A DNA stretch of 23,766 bases from Syntrophaceae bacterium UBA4059 (GCA_002382045.1 DFZJ01000024.1:20167-43932); one strand, 5' to 3'. Shown: positions 14,747 to 22,778, counted from the stretch's first letter. Notes: generated by a model not told the origin, from the letters alone. Translations and numbers: made by a program.

Positions 14747-15603
14747 GCCCCTTCCTTAATCCACTCGGGCGGCAGCATGCGTCCCTGAGTCACATCACGC
14801 ATGCGCAAACCGCTGATGCTTTCGTGTAGTATACCATTTTGATCAAAAATCCAGGCATCAAATATCAGGGGTTCGCGGCTCGTATCCACAGGCACAATGC
14901 GGGCCAGATAGAACCCGCCTTTTTTTGCGGGCGTATAAATAATCCTTTGATCAAAGCCGACCGGAAAGGGAACCATGCCGGCAAACCGCTGCCCCCAGAC
15001 ACAGGCCGCATGCATGGCGGCATCCAGCACAAAAGGCGATCCGAGAAACGAGTCGGTAGCGTCACCGCTGCCTCCTGCAATATCCGCCAGCGCGCCATCC
15101 GGTGATACCGCAAGATCCCCGATGATGTTCTGATAGGACAAACCGAAGGGAATCAACTCACGATAAATAGAAGCAGCGGGAACATGAATACACTCGCCCG
15201 CCAGTTTTCGGGTGTCCGGTCGGGATAATAAGGGTTCGGGTAAAATTTCCTTTGGACTGAAAGTCACGCGCGCATGTTCCAGCGTTCGCTTCATCGCGCC
15301 GTTATGGATGGTTAACGAGGTCAGAAGGGATGCCCGGATGCCACTCTCGTCAACCGCTATTTCTATCTGTGCCTCCTGACGGTCGGCAGACCCGATGGTT
15401 AACATTCGGGAAAAGTTTGCCTGGGTCAGCACCCGGAGATTGGCCTGCGGATAATGGCTGTTGACCGCCTGAGCCAGAGTGATCATGGTTTCCACCGCGG
15501 GATAAACGACCTTCCCCTCGAAAAAGTGATCACGCAAATACGGCCTGATTTCCAGATAAAAAGGAAAACGGGTTTTTATATTTTGTCGGGAAAGGTTTGC
15601 CAT
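14728..15603 (-). CDS. Stand-alone PKS-type dehydratase (double hot-dog)
   Basis: This 291-residue protein resembles the dehydratase domain of modular polyketide synthases (PS-DH) but is encoded alone. The first catalytic motif, HxxxGxxxxP, is complete: His26-FFE-Gly30-KVVY-Pro35. The second, the D-x-x-x-H/Q motif, is LDAAMHAA with Asp194 and His198. The linker motif YRELIPFGLSYQNI (147-160) matches the family's Y-x6-G-x-x-Y. It should remove water from a beta-hydroxyacyl thioester on a carrier protein. The start ATG at 15601-15603 lies 28 bases inside the thioesterase gene, and the end overlaps plsY, so translation is tightly coupled. Both catalytic residues are present, so it is probably active. 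Confidence 0.8.
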   Translation of the reverse strand: MANLSRQNIKTRFPFYLEIRPYLRDHFFEGKVVYPAVETMITLAQAVNSHYPQANLRVLTQANFSRMLTIGSADRQEAQIEIAVDESGIRASLLTSLTIHNGAMKRTLEHARVTFSPKEILPEPLLSRPDTRKLAGECIHVPAASIYRELIPFGLSYQNIIGDLAVSPDGALADIAGGSGDATDSFLGSPFVLDAAMHAACVWGQRFAGMVPFPVGFDQRIIYTPAKKGGFYLARIVPVDTSREPLIFDAWIFDQNGILHESISGLRMRDVTQGRMLPPEWIKEGAWKKSF

Positions 15604-16061
15604 AGATGAACCGTTTTCTTATCCACCGCCACCGGATGACCCGATGTGTTGGCCGCGCAATGTTTGGTGTAGCCTGTGCAAACAAGATATCCTTTTTCCG
15701 CATGTGTGACAACATAGTCAAACTGCAGGCGCACACGCTCCAGATTCACCGGCCGCGTGTGAATAAACATCAAGTCATCATAATAAAGCGGCTGATAAAA
15801 GGCGACGCCCAGATCAATGATGGGATAAATATAGCCGCTTTCTTCTATTTCCTTATAGGAATAGGCCACATCACGCATCAGCGACGTGCGTCCGAATTCA
15901 AAATAGCGCAGGTAATTGGAATGATAGACCACTTGCGAACGGTCGGTATCGGCATATAACGTGCGATACATGGCCCGATGCCAGATCAACCCGGTGGTTC
16001 GATCTCGAACATATTTTTCATTATTCTTATATATTTCCGGCATAAAGGGCTTTGGTTTCAT
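15576..16061 (-). CDS. YbgC/4HBT-type hot-dog acyl thioesterase
   Basis: This 161-residue single hot-dog protein carries TLYADTDRSQVVYHSNYLRYFEFGR (34-58), which matches the YbgC/FadM pattern. Asp40 is at the position of the catalytic Asp, and the VVYHSNY helix entry is intact. Enzymes of this family hydrolyse acyl-CoA or acyl-ACP. In this operon it could release the finished chain or proofread stalled intermediates. The frame is open to 16178, but the ATG at 16059-16061 is preferred: it lies one base after the upstream KS stop and has GAGGAG just before it. The 3' end overlaps the dehydratase gene by 28 bases. Confidence 0.85.
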   Translation of the reverse strand: MKPKPFMPEIYKNNEKYVRDRTTGLIWHRAMYRTLYADTDRSQVVYHSNYLRYFEFGRTSLMRDVAYSYKEIEESGYIYPIIDLGVAFYQPLYYDDLMFIHTRPVNLERVRLQFDYVVTHAEKGYLVCTGYTKHCAANTSGHPVAVDKKTVHLWQTFPDKI

Positions 16062-16062
16062 C

Positions 16063-17328
16063 TCACACTCCTCGGAAGATGACGCAGCAGTTTGTGCCGC
16101 CGAATCCAAAGGCATTGGACAGCGCGATTTCATATTTTTGTTTGCGGGCGACATTCGGCACCACATCAATATCGGCAAAGTCCGGATCGGGAAAATGATT
16201 GATCGTCGGCAGAATGACGCCCTGCTTCATTCCTTCAATGGTCAGCGCCGCTTCGATGGCCGCGGTTGCCCCCAGGGTATGGCCAAGCTGGGATTTGTTG
16301 GATGATATGGGCACCTTTTCTATGCCTTTCCCGAACACTTCGCGAAGACACTTGACCTCCGTCCGGTCGCCTTTCGGCGTGGAGGTACCGTGGGCATTAA
16401 CATATTGAATATCCGCAGGTTTCAAACCCGCATCTTCAATGGTTTCTCTGAGGGCCCGGATAATCGTCACCGGATTGGGACTGGTATAATGATGGGCATC
16501 GGATGTCCAACCGACTCCTAATACTTCCGCACGCGGCGTCAAACCGTGAGCTTTAATGACTTCTTCCGCCGCCAGAACAACGACTCCCGCGCCTTCCGAA
16601 AGGACAAACCCTTTGCGGTCAATGCTGAAAGGGCGCGATGCCTGCGCAGGATCGCTTGCCGCCCGGTCACCGGCGTGTACTTTAATCGTAGCGTTCATAT
16701 TGGCAAAACCATGAATCAGCTCCGGCAGAATCGGCGCATCCGCCCCGCCCGCCAGAACAAAATCGCAATCTCCGTCACGAATCATGCGCGCCCCGATGCC
16801 GATGGCGTGATTGCCGGACGCACAGGCGCCCTGCGGCGAGAAGATGGGGCCGGTAAATTTTAAAAGCATGCCCGCCTTGCCGGACGGCAGATTGGCGCAT
16901 AAGTTCGGCAGCAGATAAGGACTGACGCGCAACGGACCACGGTGTTCCAAATCGTGCATGGCAACACGATAGGCATCCGATCCATTGAGCGCCGATCCGA
17001 TCAGGCAGGCCATTCTCGGCGCAATCCGGTCATCCATCGTGATGCCGGCGTTTTGAAGCGCGTGTTTACAAACCGCCATGGTTAAAATGACAAAAGCCGC
17101 GTTCCAGTTATACACTTCCTTGGCGTCGGTGAAATCAAGTTCGAGGGGAAACCAGTCCGGTATCTCGCCGACAATGTCACAGGCCGATTCCACTTTGCAG
17201 CGGGTCACCTTGCGAAAACCCGCCTCGCCTTTGACGGCGCGCTGCCAGGTTTTTTCGAACGTGCTGCCCAGCGGGGTGGCCATGTCGTAACCGACAACAA
17301 ATACTCTGCGGTTTTTGGGAGGTTTCAT
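16063..17328 (-). CDS. Beta-ketoacyl synthase (second KS of the operon)
   Basis: This 421-residue condensing enzyme has the FabF/FabB fold. The catalytic triad is intact: Cys169 in GACASGNHAIG, His313 in NAHGTSTPKGD, and His350 in SSNKSQLGHTLGATAAIEA, with Lys345 also present. The C-terminal glycine-rich NAFGFGGTNCC motif is normal. It should catalyse decarboxylative condensation of malonyl-ACP with an acyl chain, so it is a true KS and not a chain-length factor, which would lack the Cys. It lies 15 bases after the first KS gene and one base before the thioesterase. AGAGGA precedes the ATG. The GACASG nucleophile-elbow context differs from the first KS (TACATG), suggesting different acyl preferences. 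Confidence 0.9.
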   Translation of the reverse strand: MKPPKNRRVFVVGYDMATPLGSTFEKTWQRAVKGEAGFRKVTRCKVESACDIVGEIPDWFPLELDFTDAKEVYNWNAAFVILTMAVCKHALQNAGITMDDRIAPRMACLIGSALNGSDAYRVAMHDLEHRGPLRVSPYLLPNLCANLPSGKAGMLLKFTGPIFSPQGACASGNHAIGIGARMIRDGDCDFVLAGGADAPILPELIHGFANMNATIKVHAGDRAASDPAQASRPFSIDRKGFVLSEGAGVVVLAAEEVIKAHGLTPRAEVLGVGWTSDAHHYTSPNPVTIIRALRETIEDAGLKPADIQYVNAHGTSTPKGDRTEVKCLREVFGKGIEKVPISSNKSQLGHTLGATAAIEAALTIEGMKQGVILPTINHFPDPDFADIDVVPNVARKQKYEIALSNAFGFGGTNCCVIFRGV

Positions 17329-17343
17329 AATTCCTCTTATCCC

Positions 17344-18591
17344 CTAAGCGATTCGGCGCAGGATCAAGCAGGAATTGCAGCCGCCGAAACCAAACGCATT
17401 TTTCAAAACAAATTCCTGTTTTAATGTTCTGGCGCCCTCCGGCACACAATCGATGGTCAGGGAGGAATCGGGAACATAATTGATCGTCGGCAGCAGCGTG
17501 TCGCGCAGCATCCCCTCCATGGACAGCATTGCTTCAATGGCAGAGGAGGCGCCCATCGCGTGACCCAGTTGCGATTTATTGGCCGACGTCGGCGGCACAT
17601 GATTCCCGAAAATATGATGGAGGGCGTCCGCCTCCACCTTATCGCCAATTTTGGTCGATGTCGCATGGGCATTGACGGCGTCAATATCCTGAGGCTGCAG
17701 GCCGGCAGCAGACAGCGTGAGCTCAATGCATCTTTGCACGGTCGAGAGATTCGGCGCCACAAAATGGCTGGCATCCGACGTCATGGCTGAGCCCGCCAGT
17801 TCTATTTTTGCTGTCAGCCCGTGCACCCGCGCAAAGGCTTCCGTTGCCATAATCATGCAGCCGGCCCCTTCAGACACTACAAAGCCCCGGCGGTTGACGG
17901 AAAAAGGACGGCTGGTTTTTTCAGGAGACTCTTCGGGCTGCCCTTCTTTCGGACGATATGCGCCATTCATGGTTGCAAAACCGGCAATAATCGGTTCCAC
18001 TAATGGAAAATCAACCGCGCCGGCAATCACCACATCCGCCAGATTCTGTTTGAGCATCATATCGCCGATAATCATGGACGTAACACCGGTCGCACAGGCC
18101 GTAATCGTGGCGCAGATAGGGCCGGTCGCCCCGGTCAGAATGGAGACCTTGCCGCCCACCATGTTGATGCAGGCATTGGGATTGGAAAAGGGATGCGGCA
18201 TTTTATTTTCGGCAATGATCTGACGGTCCGCCTTTAAGACGGCGTCCAGACCGCCGACAGCCGAGCTGAAGGTGATGGCTACGCGCGGCGCGATGTCGGC
18301 CGTAATCTCCACGCCACTCGCCTTCAGCGCCCGATGGACGACTAAAAGCGCATATTTAAAAACAGGAGATGTCCAGTGCGCCATCTCCCGCGGCTGCAGG
18401 AAAGGATAAGGTTTGACATCGATATCATCCACCTGACCTGCCACCCGCACGGGAAAATCCTGGGTCAAAGGAAAACGGGTCAGCGGCCCGATGCCGCAAT
18501 CTCCCCGCACAGCCCTTTGCCATTGCGTTTCCCAATCCGTTCCTAAAGAAGAAACGGCGTCATAACCCAATATCAGTGTTTTCCCGGACAC
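17344..18591 (-). CDS. Beta-ketoacyl synthase (first KS of the operon)
   Basis: This 415-residue FabF-like condensing enzyme opens the operon. Catalytic Cys166 lies in ITACATGVTS, His309 in NAHATST (the usual Gly after His is Ala), and Lys339/His344 in SANKSQLGHAMGASSAIEA. The C-terminal NAFGFGGCNSC motif is intact. Both KS proteins keep a full active site, so the pair is not a KS/chain-length-factor heterodimer of the aromatic type II kind. The start codon is GTG at 18589-18591, supported by GAGGGT a few bases upstream. The gene is divergent from the degraded radical SAM gene. No carrier protein, ketoreductase or acyltransferase gene is visible next to it. Confidence 0.88.
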   Translation of the reverse strand: MSGKTLILGYDAVSSLGTDWETQWQRAVRGDCGIGPLTRFPLTQDFPVRVAGQVDDIDVKPYPFLQPREMAHWTSPVFKYALLVVHRALKASGVEITADIAPRVAITFSSAVGGLDAVLKADRQIIAENKMPHPFSNPNACINMVGGKVSILTGATGPICATITACATGVTSMIIGDMMLKQNLADVVIAGAVDFPLVEPIIAGFATMNGAYRPKEGQPEESPEKTSRPFSVNRRGFVVSEGAGCMIMATEAFARVHGLTAKIELAGSAMTSDASHFVAPNLSTVQRCIELTLSAAGLQPQDIDAVNAHATSTKIGDKVEADALHHIFGNHVPPTSANKSQLGHAMGASSAIEAMLSMEGMLRDTLLPTINYVPDSSLTIDCVPEGARTLKQEFVLKNAFGFGGCNSCLILRRIA

Positions 18592-18718
18592 GGTACCCTC
18601 ATCCCCTTAAATAATAAAAATGCTTATCATCAGGCCTTTCTCTTTTTACGAACGGGTATCATGCAAGAGCTTTCTAAAAATATCAATTACAATTTTGATT
18701 CAGGAGCCTCATTCTTCA

Positions 18719-18747
18719 TTGACATATACCATGACTTTTTCTATGCT
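18719..18747 (+). promoter_or_regulatory. Predicted sigma70-type promoter facing the radical SAM fragment
   Basis: TTGACA (18719-18724) is followed after exactly 17 bases by TATGCT (18742-18747). The predicted start near 18754 is about 26 bases before the ATG of the radical SAM fragment. It lies in the 188-base divergent region, in which I see no convincing promoter for the minus-strand KS operon. Confidence 0.55.
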
Positions 18748-18779
18748 CCGCCGCGTAAGATCAGAAAGCATCGTGTGAA

Positions 18780-19601
18780 ATGATAAAAACAAAGCGTTAC
18801 GGAAGAGGAAAACAGGCCAAACGCATCTTCAAATCCGTCGATCAGGTCATGGCGGAAGTGCGCCAGGCCCGCGCCATCGGCGCCCGCACCGTTTTTTTCT
18901 CCGATGACAACTTCCTTGCCGACAAGGCTTTCACCGGACAACTGCTGAAGGCGCTTATCGCGTGGAACATTGGCCAGTCCGTGCCCCTATCATTTTCCAC
19001 CCGGATTACCGTGGAAATCGCCGACGATGAAAAGCTGCTCAAGGCATGCGCTGATGCCCGCTTCTCCGTTCTGTTTCTCGGCGTCGAAACGGTTCGACGC
19101 GAAAGCCCGACCTCGACGCCACCGCCCATCGCCGGCATCAGCCTGCTGAACGCACCCCGGAACACACCTCTTTACCGGCGTTTGCAAAAGGATGGCCGCC
19201 TGATCGGGGATGATTTTTCAGGAGAATGGCAACTCTATACCAACATCATTCCCAAACAGATGAGCCGGGAAGAACTGCTCAGCCGATACGGTCTCCTTTT
19301 TAAAAAGCTGTATGATCCGGAAGCATTTTACAAAAGATTTACGGGCTGGCTCCGTCAGGTGGAGTATTTCAGCCCACTCTATACGAAAAAGAAATTCGAC
19401 CCCAGGCAGTTTTTCTATGGAATAAGGCTGATCTTCTTCTTCGGGATTCTGGCGACGCCACCGGTGCGGGCCCTGTTCATCAAAAGCCTGATTGAAACCT
19501 GGAAAATAAATCCCAAGCTGATGCGGCGAACCTTCACCTTTTTAACGCAGTATCATCACTTCCATGAATTTGTAAAAAACAAGCTGCCTGACCGGATGTA
19601 A
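18780..19601 (+). pseudogene. Degraded B12-type radical SAM gene (C-terminal part with internal deletion)
   Basis: The open frame encodes 273 residues resembling the later part of B12-binding-domain radical SAM proteins with a DUF4070-like C-terminus. Recognisable pieces are VFFSDDNFLADKAFTGQLLKAL, ITVEIADDEKLL, and FSVLFLGVETVRRES, then, abruptly, PIAGISLLNAPRNTPLYRRL. Missing are the N-terminal cobalamin-binding domain, the CxxxCxxC cluster motif that should precede RYGRGKQ, and an estimated 60-70 residues normally found between GVET and the LPGTPLYRRL-type motif. Without the cluster cysteines it cannot be a radical SAM enzyme. The C-terminal tail (KLYDPEAFYKRF, SPLYTKKKFD) looks intact. 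I call it a pseudogene, though a promoter-like sequence precedes the ATG and expression is possible. The length of the deletion is estimated from memory of the family. Confidence 0.7.
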
Positions 19602-19680
19602 CCTTTTTTATTATTTATTTTATGCGATTATGGCTTTAAATGACTTGGTCCCGTATCCCGGTGACGGCCATACACATAAA

Positions 19681-19717
19681 TAGCCCCCGTTCTCCGCGGA
19701 GGAGAAAACGAGGGCTA
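19681..19717 (-). terminator. Terminator hairpin after the GAPDH gene
   Basis: TAGCCC (19681-19686) pairs with GGGCTA (19712-19717). The stem continues as CGTT/AACG and TCTCC/GGAGA with one mismatch and one bulge, leaving a small loop. On the minus strand it is followed by TTTATGT, a short T-rich run. It lies 21 bases after the GAPDH stop and may also stop plus-strand transcription. Confidence 0.6.
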
Positions 19718-19738
19718 TCCGATTAATCAGATTGCTGT

Positions 19739-21010
19739 TTACTGAATATTCTTGTGGATATAGACGGTCAAATCACCCAGCCGGTTGGTGTAGCTGCCGT
19801 ATTCGTTGTCATACCAGCCGAAAATTTTGGCATGGACGACCGGAACTTTCAGCATTTTCTCGCCGATGTTTTCCAGAAGCCCCGCGGGCAGATTCGGAAT
19901 GTGAGACAGATCCACGGGAATGAAAGCCGTACGGGTATGATTGAACTGGCCTTCAATAATGACTGCCGCGTCTTCGCCGATCAGATCGGTCGAAACGTTC
20001 TGCTGCATGGTGAACCGGACCAGCGGATTGTCCTGGGCAACCTTGCGGTAAATTTCATTGAGCTTCTTCGTATCGATATTGGCCGCTTCCCCTGTTTTGT
20101 TGTTGCGCGCCTGGAACGTTGCGTTCAGGATGATCAGCGAAAGGGTGTTGGTCGGCACCCGGATGGAATCGCCCATGAAACCGATGTTTTTAACTTCCGG
20201 AATAACCTCCATCAGCGCCTGCGCGGCGCCTGTCGAGGTCAGAATGATATTGTTCAGGATGCTGCGCGTCTTGCGGATATCCTTTTCACCCGCCTTGGGC
20301 AGTTTATCCAGAACACTCTGGGTGTTGGTGACGGCATGAATTGTGGACATGGACGCCGTCAGAATGGCGCTGGTGTCTTCATTATCCAGCAGCGGTTTGA
20401 CCATGTGGGCAAGTCCGGTTGTCGTGCAGGACGCAGCGGAAACCAGGATGTGCTTTTTGGGATTAAAGGCCGTGTGGTTGATCCCGTAGATCAACGTGGT
20501 GGTGTCGTCCGGCGTCGAAATGGTTTTATTTTTGATCTTGAACGGAGCGGAATGAACAACCACTTTGGCGCCGCCGTTTAAGTGACCGCGGATCGAGCCT
20601 TTCTTGTCATCCACGGGTACGGTCGGATCTTTAAAATTGCCGCTGCAATCCACAACAATATCAGCGCCATATTGACGCCAGGGGATGTTGAGCGGGTTTC
20701 TCTGTTCGCGGAGAATCGTTACCGGTATGCCGTCGATGAGCAGTTTGCCGTTTTTTTCATCCGTAATTTGTACACAAGGCTGTGCCTTATAACCATAGAG
20801 AAACCGGTGGAGCAACCCGTAGGTGGCGTCCGTTTCAATCAGCCGGGCAATGGTTTCCATGCCCATACCGATATCGCGGCCCTGGTTAACGACGATTTCC
20901 TTGAAATACTTCCTGCCGACGTGATGCCACAGTGTCAGTTTGCCGATTCGTCCCAGACTGTTAATGCCGAGCACCGGCAACCTGCTGTCCTGCGTGTTAC
21001 TTTTTACCAT
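19739..21010 (-). CDS. gap: Long, divergent glyceraldehyde-3-phosphate dehydrogenase
   Basis: This 423-residue protein is clearly of the GAPDH family but is about 85 residues longer than the usual 330-340. Seen in order are the NAD-binding GINSLGRIGK (15-24), the nucleophile Cys195 in SAASCTTTG, the base His225 in TIHAVTNTQSVLDK, Arg284 in IRVPTNTLSL, and FGWYDNEYGSYTNRL near the end (398-411). The residue after CTT, normally Asn, is Thr198. Extra length is spread over segments near 65-100, 130-175 and 300-340. It should interconvert glyceraldehyde-3-phosphate and 1,3-bisphosphoglycerate with NAD; with the altered catalytic neighbourhood a different aldehyde substrate is possible. AGGAGG at plus 21020-21025 supports the ATG. 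It is monocistronic, with a hairpin downstream. The 248-base gap up to hgcB holds no gene I can support. Confidence 0.85.
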   Translation of the reverse strand: MVKSNTQDSRLPVLGINSLGRIGKLTLWHHVGRKYFKEIVVNQGRDIGMGMETIARLIETDATYGLLHRFLYGYKAQPCVQITDEKNGKLLIDGIPVTILREQRNPLNIPWRQYGADIVVDCSGNFKDPTVPVDDKKGSIRGHLNGGAKVVVHSAPFKIKNKTISTPDDTTTLIYGINHTAFNPKKHILVSAASCTTTGLAHMVKPLLDNEDTSAILTASMSTIHAVTNTQSVLDKLPKAGEKDIRKTRSILNNIILTSTGAAQALMEVIPEVKNIGFMGDSIRVPTNTLSLIILNATFQARNNKTGEAANIDTKKLNEIYRKVAQDNPLVRFTMQQNVSTDLIGEDAAVIIEGQFNHTRTAFIPVDLSHIPNLPAGLLENIGEKMLKVPVVHAKIFGWYDNEYGSYTNRLGDLTVYIHKNIQ

Positions 21011-21258
21011 GATATATTTCCTCCTTTACCCCCATTGCGGCGGGAATGATTTTTTTTGAAATTAAAGATGAAAAGGCGCATAGGTCCCCAATGATAGCTA
21101 TGGAAGGTGATGCTGTGTAAATGTTGCCCAAGTCCGATATCCATAATTCATTGAGGTCATTTGAGAAGACCGCAACACTCTTACAGGAAAGCCCGGCCAA
21201 AGTCAAGAACTCAAAATATAAAACAAATAATATTAAATAGATGAGGATCGCGAGCCCT

Positions 21259-21585
21259 TCAGGGGCAACAGCCGTAGTTTCTGCCGGGTCCCGCTTCCTT
21301 TGCTTGCGGTCCGCAGCAGCATTCGCCGCCGTTTCGTCCCAGCATGCTGTTAATAACGGCGGCCGCGCAGCCGACGCCGGATTGAACACCGATGGCGTCC
21401 GCCGGACAGTTGCGTCTGCAGGCGCCGCACTCCATGCAGGCATCGCGATCAGCCATTGCGGCTTTTTTTCCATTTATTTTAAACACATTATGGGGGCAGA
21501 CGGTGAGGCACATGCCGCAGCCGGTGCATTTTTGCGTATTCATTTCCAGGGTTACGACGTTTTTTAAGTATGTCATCCGTTCCAT
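21259..21585 (-). CDS. hgcB: HgcB, 2[4Fe-4S] ferredoxin of mercury methylation
   Basis: This is a 108-residue ferredoxin. Two cluster motifs are complete: Cys20-x2-Cys23-x2-Cys26-x3-Cys30-Pro, and Cys50-x2-Cys53-x2-Cys56-x3-Cys60-Pro. After them comes GVGCAAAVINSML with Cys73, matching the conserved extra Cys of HgcB, and a C-terminal vicinal pair (Cys106-Cys107), the other HgcB hallmark. A further CCC at 89-91 is unusual. HgcB supplies electrons to the HgcA corrinoid and its terminal cysteines are thought to handle Hg(II). The ATG at 21583-21585 is 8 bases after hgcA, and its AGGAG overlaps the hgcA stop codon; a longer frame to 21621 would overlap hgcA and add no conserved residues. Motifs plus adjacency to hgcA make this a firm call. 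Confidence 0.95.
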   Translation of the reverse strand: MERMTYLKNVVTLEMNTQKCTGCGMCLTVCPHNVFKINGKKAAMADRDACMECGACRRNCPADAIGVQSGVGCAAAVINSMLGRNGGECCCGPQAKEAGPGRNYGCCP

Positions 21586-21593
21586 ATTTTCTC

Positions 21594-22763
21594 CTATGCG
21601 ATGACCAGGGATGCCATCCATGCGGCCAGCCCGAGAACGCCGGCCGTGATTTCCAGCGGCAAAGCAAACCGCATTTCTTTTTTAACACCGGACAGTGAGG
21701 TGTAAGTCGAGCAGCCGGTAAAATTCATGGCCAGATAAGCGGCGACGGCGGGAATAATCAGCAGCCACGACAAGGCGGCGAGCCCGCCCGAAGGCGATTG
21801 CAAATCGGCGCCGGACAGCAATACCAGCCCGAAGGCGATGATCCCTCCGATGAACAATCCCTTGATAGAGAAGGCGCGCCCCGGCAGCCAGGGCAGAAGC
21901 AGAGGATTGATGACCGCTCCGCCCACAACAGCCAGGAAGAGCGCCGCCACGGCAAACAATCCGGTGTGGACGATATTGACCAGAAAGGTGTTGGGCCCCA
22001 GGAGGCCGGCGAGGAGCAGCAGACCAAGTGACAGCGCAAAAAAAGGCCGGGCTGCCGACAGAAGCTCCATGGGAATCAGAACGGCTCGTTCTTTCAGGGG
22101 AAAGGTGATTTTCCTCATCTGATCCGTCTTTTGCATGCCGTAGTCGAGATAAGCGGGCAAATCAACGGCGCGAACCGGCCCGTAATGGACTTTGAAACCG
22201 GATCGCTGTTTGACCTGATGGGCCGACACACCGGGCGCTCCCAGTTGCGGAAGAATGATTTGTCTGTGACTGACAATTTTTTTGAGGCCGCTTGTCTCTA
22301 TTCTCAGGAGGAGTTCCTCCGTACCGAAAGTGCCTTTGCCTGCCGCGCACCAGACGTTGATGCCTTTGGTATCCAGAACCAGAATCCAGGCGTTACGGTT
22401 CGGCAATGCCTGCCGAAGATAGTCGAAGCTCATTTTGTAATTGGCGGTGACCAGAACCGGTGATGAAGCATCCGGCTCGCCCAGGGCATAAAGGCCGGGA
22501 TCAATGGCGTAGTTCATTCTACCCACCCCCCAGCGGGCCTTAATCGTTCCCCAGCGGTCCCGGGATTCAAGCACCGAGGATACTTTCGGTAAAACACCCA
22601 AGGGTGTGGCCATCGATCCGGAAACAAAAGGCTGATCCAAACGGGGAAGCGGATGATCCGTGGCGTCTTTTGTACTTTCGGAGCAACAGCAACTGGATTG
22701 TTCCTGAATGACCGGAAACTGGAAGGGGTTGCCCCGGTCACAGTCCTGCTTTTTTTCTTCCAT
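21594..22763 (-). CDS. hgcA: HgcA, corrinoid methyltransferase of mercury methylation
   Basis: This 389-residue protein carries the diagnostic cap-helix motif NVWCAAGKGTFGT (136-148). Cys139 is the lower axial cobalt ligand that defines HgcA. The N-terminal half is the soluble corrinoid-binding domain (about 60-220, with VLVTANYKMSFDYLR and HRQIILPQLGAPG). The C-terminal half (about 235-389) has roughly five membrane helices, as in all HgcA proteins. It transfers a methyl group to Hg(II), with HgcB re-reducing the cobalt. Compared with the 338-residue Desulfovibrio ND132 protein it has an N-terminal extension of about 45 residues including Cys25-Cys26-Cys27. It lies 15 bases after the MarR gene and is followed 8 bases later by hgcB, so the three form one operon. 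Confidence 0.96.
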   Translation of the reverse strand: MEEKKQDCDRGNPFQFPVIQEQSSCCCSESTKDATDHPLPRLDQPFVSGSMATPLGVLPKVSSVLESRDRWGTIKARWGVGRMNYAIDPGLYALGEPDASSPVLVTANYKMSFDYLRQALPNRNAWILVLDTKGINVWCAAGKGTFGTEELLLRIETSGLKKIVSHRQIILPQLGAPGVSAHQVKQRSGFKVHYGPVRAVDLPAYLDYGMQKTDQMRKITFPLKERAVLIPMELLSAARPFFALSLGLLLLAGLLGPNTFLVNIVHTGLFAVAALFLAVVGGAVINPLLLPWLPGRAFSIKGLFIGGIIAFGLVLLSGADLQSPSGGLAALSWLLIIPAVAAYLAMNFTGCSTYTSLSGVKKEMRFALPLEITAGVLGLAAWMASLVIA

Positions 22764-22778
22764 ATTTTGTCCTTGCCA

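Noticed and set aside
18661..18783. 40-codon plus-strand ORF (MQELSKNINYNF and on) ending in an ATGA overlap with the radical SAM fragment
   Set aside because: No Shine-Dalgarno, no recognisable similarity, and the predicted promoter lies inside it, so it is probably chance.
19754..20581. 275-residue plus-strand open frame antisense to GAPDH
   Set aside because: It is a shadow of a strongly conserved gene, lacks a ribosome binding site and shows no family motif.
21241..21258. GCCC/GGGC hairpin near the end of hgcB as a terminator
   Set aside because: Stem of four pairs overlapping the stop codon, with no T-run.
20997..21473. 158-residue minus-strand open frame between GAPDH and hgcB
   Set aside because: It overlaps the well-supported hgcB in another frame and has low-complexity Ala/Arg content at its start; the remaining part is ordinary intergenic sequence.
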